Part shown: piece by piece, positions 62,206 through 64,000 of the stretch | Layout of the letters: each line of letters opens with the position of its first letter | Numbering within the stretch: position 1 is the first letter of the stretch | Origin: Reinekea marinisedimentorum | Lineage (GTDB): Bacteria > Pseudomonadota > Gammaproteobacteria > Pseudomonadales > Natronospirillaceae | DNA: 64,000 nt | Direction of reading: 5' to 3' | Assembly (NCBI RefSeq): GCF_004341165.1 | Contig: NZ_SLZR01000001.1 | Span: 417,730-481,729 of the forward strand | Notes under the pieces: generated by a model | What the model saw: only the letters and a program-made list of their open reading frames with translations | The model's database searches: none | Told to the model about the DNA's origin: nothing | Made by a program: the position numbers and the translations under genes

Positions 62206-63825
62206 ATGAAGTTGTTGTTTAATAGTACTGTACTTGCAATAGTAGCAATGTTTTTTAGTAGTTTTGGTTATAGTGCAGATTTTCCTTTGGATGAGGGTGA
62301 ATTCATAAGCGCTAAGATGCCTATGCATTTGGTCTACCCTCGTCCTAATATAGAAAGCAATGCAGATTCCCGTCACCGATGGGCTCACAGTGAAATGGAG
62401 TATCAAATACCTATCGGCGTTCAAGGAGGTGCATGGCCGTTTAAGTATGAATTAGTCGAAGCACCAGCTGGTGCGGAAATAGGTGAATACTTTGATGGTG
62501 CTGGATACGGTGTGATTAGTTGGACACCCTCTTCTAACAGTGGCACCTATAGTTTCGAAGTATTAGTTACTGACCAGGATGGTAGTACAGTAACAGCGGA
62601 GTGGACGGTTGATGTTGACAATGAAAAGTTCGTCTTTATAGAAGATGAATATAATGGTGTCCAAAGTGGAACTTTTAATGAGCCATTAGAAGATTTTTCA
62701 GACTGGTATCTAGGTGATGCAGCAGATACTACCTATGCAGGAAAAATCGTAGTATTTCGTGGTGGTAACTATTCAATGGTTGGTGATGCTGATAACAACT
62801 ATAACGTTAATTTCACACCGGCGGATAAAACACTGGCTTTTGTTGGTTATCCCGGTGAGAAGGTGGTAGTTGACAGCTCTAAAGCACAAGTTATTTTTTC
62901 AAATGACGAGGCAAATGATTTCTACGTAAGTGGTATAAACTGGGACAATGCTCGTGTTGATGTTGGAAACCCTAAGTTCTTTTGGTTTGGTCCAGATGCA
63001 TCTAGAACGACGTTTTGGAAGAACACCTTTAGCAATATTACTGCAGGAACATCTGGAACAGACAACGCCGGACCAATATTTTATGGCCATAGTAATGCTT
63101 TGCGTGAAAATATTTTTATTAAATCAAATACATTTAACTACGTAACTAATAGTGACGGTGGTAATGGGCACTATGTAGACCTGTACCGAGCTAACTATGT
63201 TTTGGTAGAAAGTAACGAAGCTAAAAATTCCAAAACCAATTATGGCTTTTGGATGAAGGCAACAAATGCATACGTTACCGTTAGAGATAATGTGGCTGTA
63301 GAGGATGTATATGGTAGGCAAATTGCGATTCACTATGGAGACGCCTCAGAAACAATTCCGCATGACCATGAGGTTTGTTGGAACCGCATACGTACTAATG
63401 AAGAGTACGCTGCCTACCGCCCGTCATTAGCATTTGCCGTGATTTTTGGTGAGAATTTTGACTGGCGAGAAGAGCACTATAATAGTTTTTTGTATAGAAA
63501 CACAGTAATCACTGGTTTTATTGAACTTAGGAATCAAGGGGCCAGTGCTTATCAAGCAGAAGATAATCTGGCTGTTGCGAATATTGTATCGGATGTGACT
63601 AATAATGATACGAGTTTGATCTACGCGACAGGAAATATTGCTCTGGATACTTCCGAATACAGTGTAGATGAAATCGTTGATGATCAAGGTTATTTGATTA
63701 GTGGAAGTACATACCGATCTAGCTACTTAGGAGTCAAGGGCGCAGAGTTAGCCGGACGATACTCTGAAAGCGCAATAGCTCCTGTATACGAAGAGGGCTC
63801 AGCTACCAAAGTGTTTACGGACTAA
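62206..63825 (+). CDS. Secreted right-handed beta-helix protein with N-terminal Ig-like domain
   Basis: A 539-residue exported protein. Signal peptide of about 23 residues (ending FGYSA), then an Ig/cadherin-like domain (to ~145, with SWTPSSNSGTYSFEVLVTDQDG), followed by a long stretch of beta-helix turns (N-rich: FWKNTFSNIT, SNTFNYVT, VESNEAKNS, VRDNVAVED) like pectate-lyase or glycosidase folds. Possible role: EPS lyase or surface adhesin. There is no PEP-CTERM or other sorting signal at the C-terminus. GCGGAG before ATG. A terminator follows at 63844. Confidence 0.72.
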   Translation: MKLLFNSTVLAIVAMFFSSFGYSADFPLDEGEFISAKMPMHLVYPRPNIESNADSRHRWAHSEMEYQIPIGVQGGAWPFKYELVEAPAGAEIGEYFDGAGYGVISWTPSSNSGTYSFEVLVTDQDGSTVTAEWTVDVDNEKFVFIEDEYNGVQSGTFNEPLEDFSDWYLGDAADTTYAGKIVVFRGGNYSMVGDADNNYNVNFTPADKTLAFVGYPGEKVVVDSSKAQVIFSNDEANDFYVSGINWDNARVDVGNPKFFWFGPDASRTTFWKNTFSNITAGTSGTDNAGPIFYGHSNALRENIFIKSNTFNYVTNSDGGNGHYVDLYRANYVLVESNEAKNSKTNYGFWMKATNAYVTVRDNVAVEDVYGRQIAIHYGDASETIPHDHEVCWNRIRTNEEYAAYRPSLAFAVIFGENFDWREEHYNSFLYRNTVITGFIELRNQGASAYQAEDNLAVANIVSDVTNNDTSLIYATGNIALDTSEYSVDEIVDDQGYLISGSTYRSSYLGVKGAELAGRYSESAIAPVYEEGSATKVFTD

Positions 63826-63843
63826 TTAGCTTTGAAACCCAAA

Positions 63844-63870
63844 AATTAAGCCGCTTTATGCGGCTTAATT
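63844..63870. terminator. Bidirectional terminator after the beta-helix gene
   Basis: AATTAAGCCGC (63844-63854) pairs perfectly with GCGGCTTAATT (63860-63870), loop TTTAT. The A-run before the stem and T-rich sequence after it suit both strands. Confidence 0.85.
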
Positions 63871-63905
63871 AATTTAGATGAACACTTAATTCATTAAGTT
63901 AAAGC

Positions 63906-63932
63906 GAGCCTGTAGATAAATTTGTGTAACTG
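63906..63932 (+). mobile_element. Probable left terminal repeat of an IS256-family element
   Basis: GAGCCTGTAGATAAATTTGTG followed by TAACTG, 45 bases before a short reading frame whose first residues fit an IS256 transposase. The GAGCCTGT...TTTGTGTAA form is the kind of terminal repeat seen in IS256-family elements. The right end is beyond the window, so the boundary is a proposal. Confidence 0.45.
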
Positions 63933-63970
63933 CTTATCATCATTGCCTGCAAAGGCTAAGGATAAGCACT

Positions 63971-64000
63971 ATGAACAAAGAGCAACTTGAAGCCCTGGCT
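63971..64000 (+). CDS. Possible IS256-family transposase, 5' end only
   Basis: Only ten codons are inside the window: MNKEQLEALA. This is the usual start of IS256-family (mutator-like) transposases. AAGGATAAG stands before the ATG. The identification rests on the short N-terminus and the terminal-repeat-like sequence upstream, so it is tentative. Confidence 0.5.
   Translation, partial: MNKEQLEALA

Overview
The window looks like chromosomal DNA of a gammaproteobacterium, probably a marine or aquatic member of the Oceanospirillales/Pseudomonadales type. This is inferred from the gene content (AtpC, PPK1/PPX, SerA, AguB, DUF3461, DUF4404, KefB/KefG, group-2 Mrp antiporter, XrtA exopolysaccharide locus), from gammaproteobacterial-type promoters and a LexA box; no rRNA or tRNA is present to place it more exactly. 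Gene density is high, no CRISPR array was seen, and the only mobile-element signal is a probable IS256-family element cut by the right edge.

Region 1 (1-36.4 kb) is ordinary core genome: the 3' end of atpC; fbp; a REP-like doublet pair in the convergent gap; a KefG/KefB potassium efflux pair; PilZ, SRPBCC, RluA-type pseudouridine synthase, RmuC and a diguanylate cyclase; two UvrD-type helicases (9876 and 25675, the second being uvrD itself behind a perfect LexA box); aguB; a cytochrome c5-like protein; serA; convergent ppk and ppx with a candidate Pho box before ppk and a perfect 22-bp inverted repeat between the two genes; a gamma carbonic anhydrase; an orphan TRAP receptor; a large EAL protein with a broken GGDEF motif; a deoxyinosine-type DNA glycosylase; and a six-gene mrp (mnhAB-C-D-E-F-G) Na+/H+ antiporter operon.

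Region 2 (36.4-63.9 kb) is one large exopolysaccharide/protein-sorting locus of the exosortase A (XrtA)/PEP-CTERM type. It has a PEP-CTERM target protein behind a clear sigma-54 promoter; the XrtA-associated ATPase, nucleotide-sugar dehydrogenase and polysaccharide deacetylase on the minus strand; and, diverging from these, the initiating sugar transferase, Wza-like export lipoprotein, chain-length protein, BY-kinase-like protein and outer-membrane barrel. Then come three FemAB/CelD-type GNAT proteins, exosortase A with an EpsI tail, a second deacetylase with an ATP-grasp enzyme, an acyltransferase, three glycosyltransferases, a low-molecular-weight tyrosine phosphatase, an O-antigen-ligase-like protein, a CapK-like adenylate-forming enzyme and a secreted beta-helix protein. 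The genes from about 46.6 kb on are visibly richer in A+T than region 1, and the locus ends at the IS256-like element, so acquisition or reshuffling of this part is likely.

The most unusual points are in region 2. First, the FemAB-family protein (48961-50361) carries an N-terminal ~115-residue helical hairpin that resembles the tRNA-binding arm of seryl-tRNA synthetase, suggesting a tRNA-dependent amino-acid transfer to the polysaccharide or to sorted proteins. Second, the BY-kinase homologue (44518-45381) has lost the Walker A glycines/lysine and the Walker B aspartate, although the cognate-type tyrosine phosphatase in the same locus keeps its active site. Third, sigma-54 elements precede the PEP-CTERM gene and perhaps the ATP-grasp/deacetylase pair.
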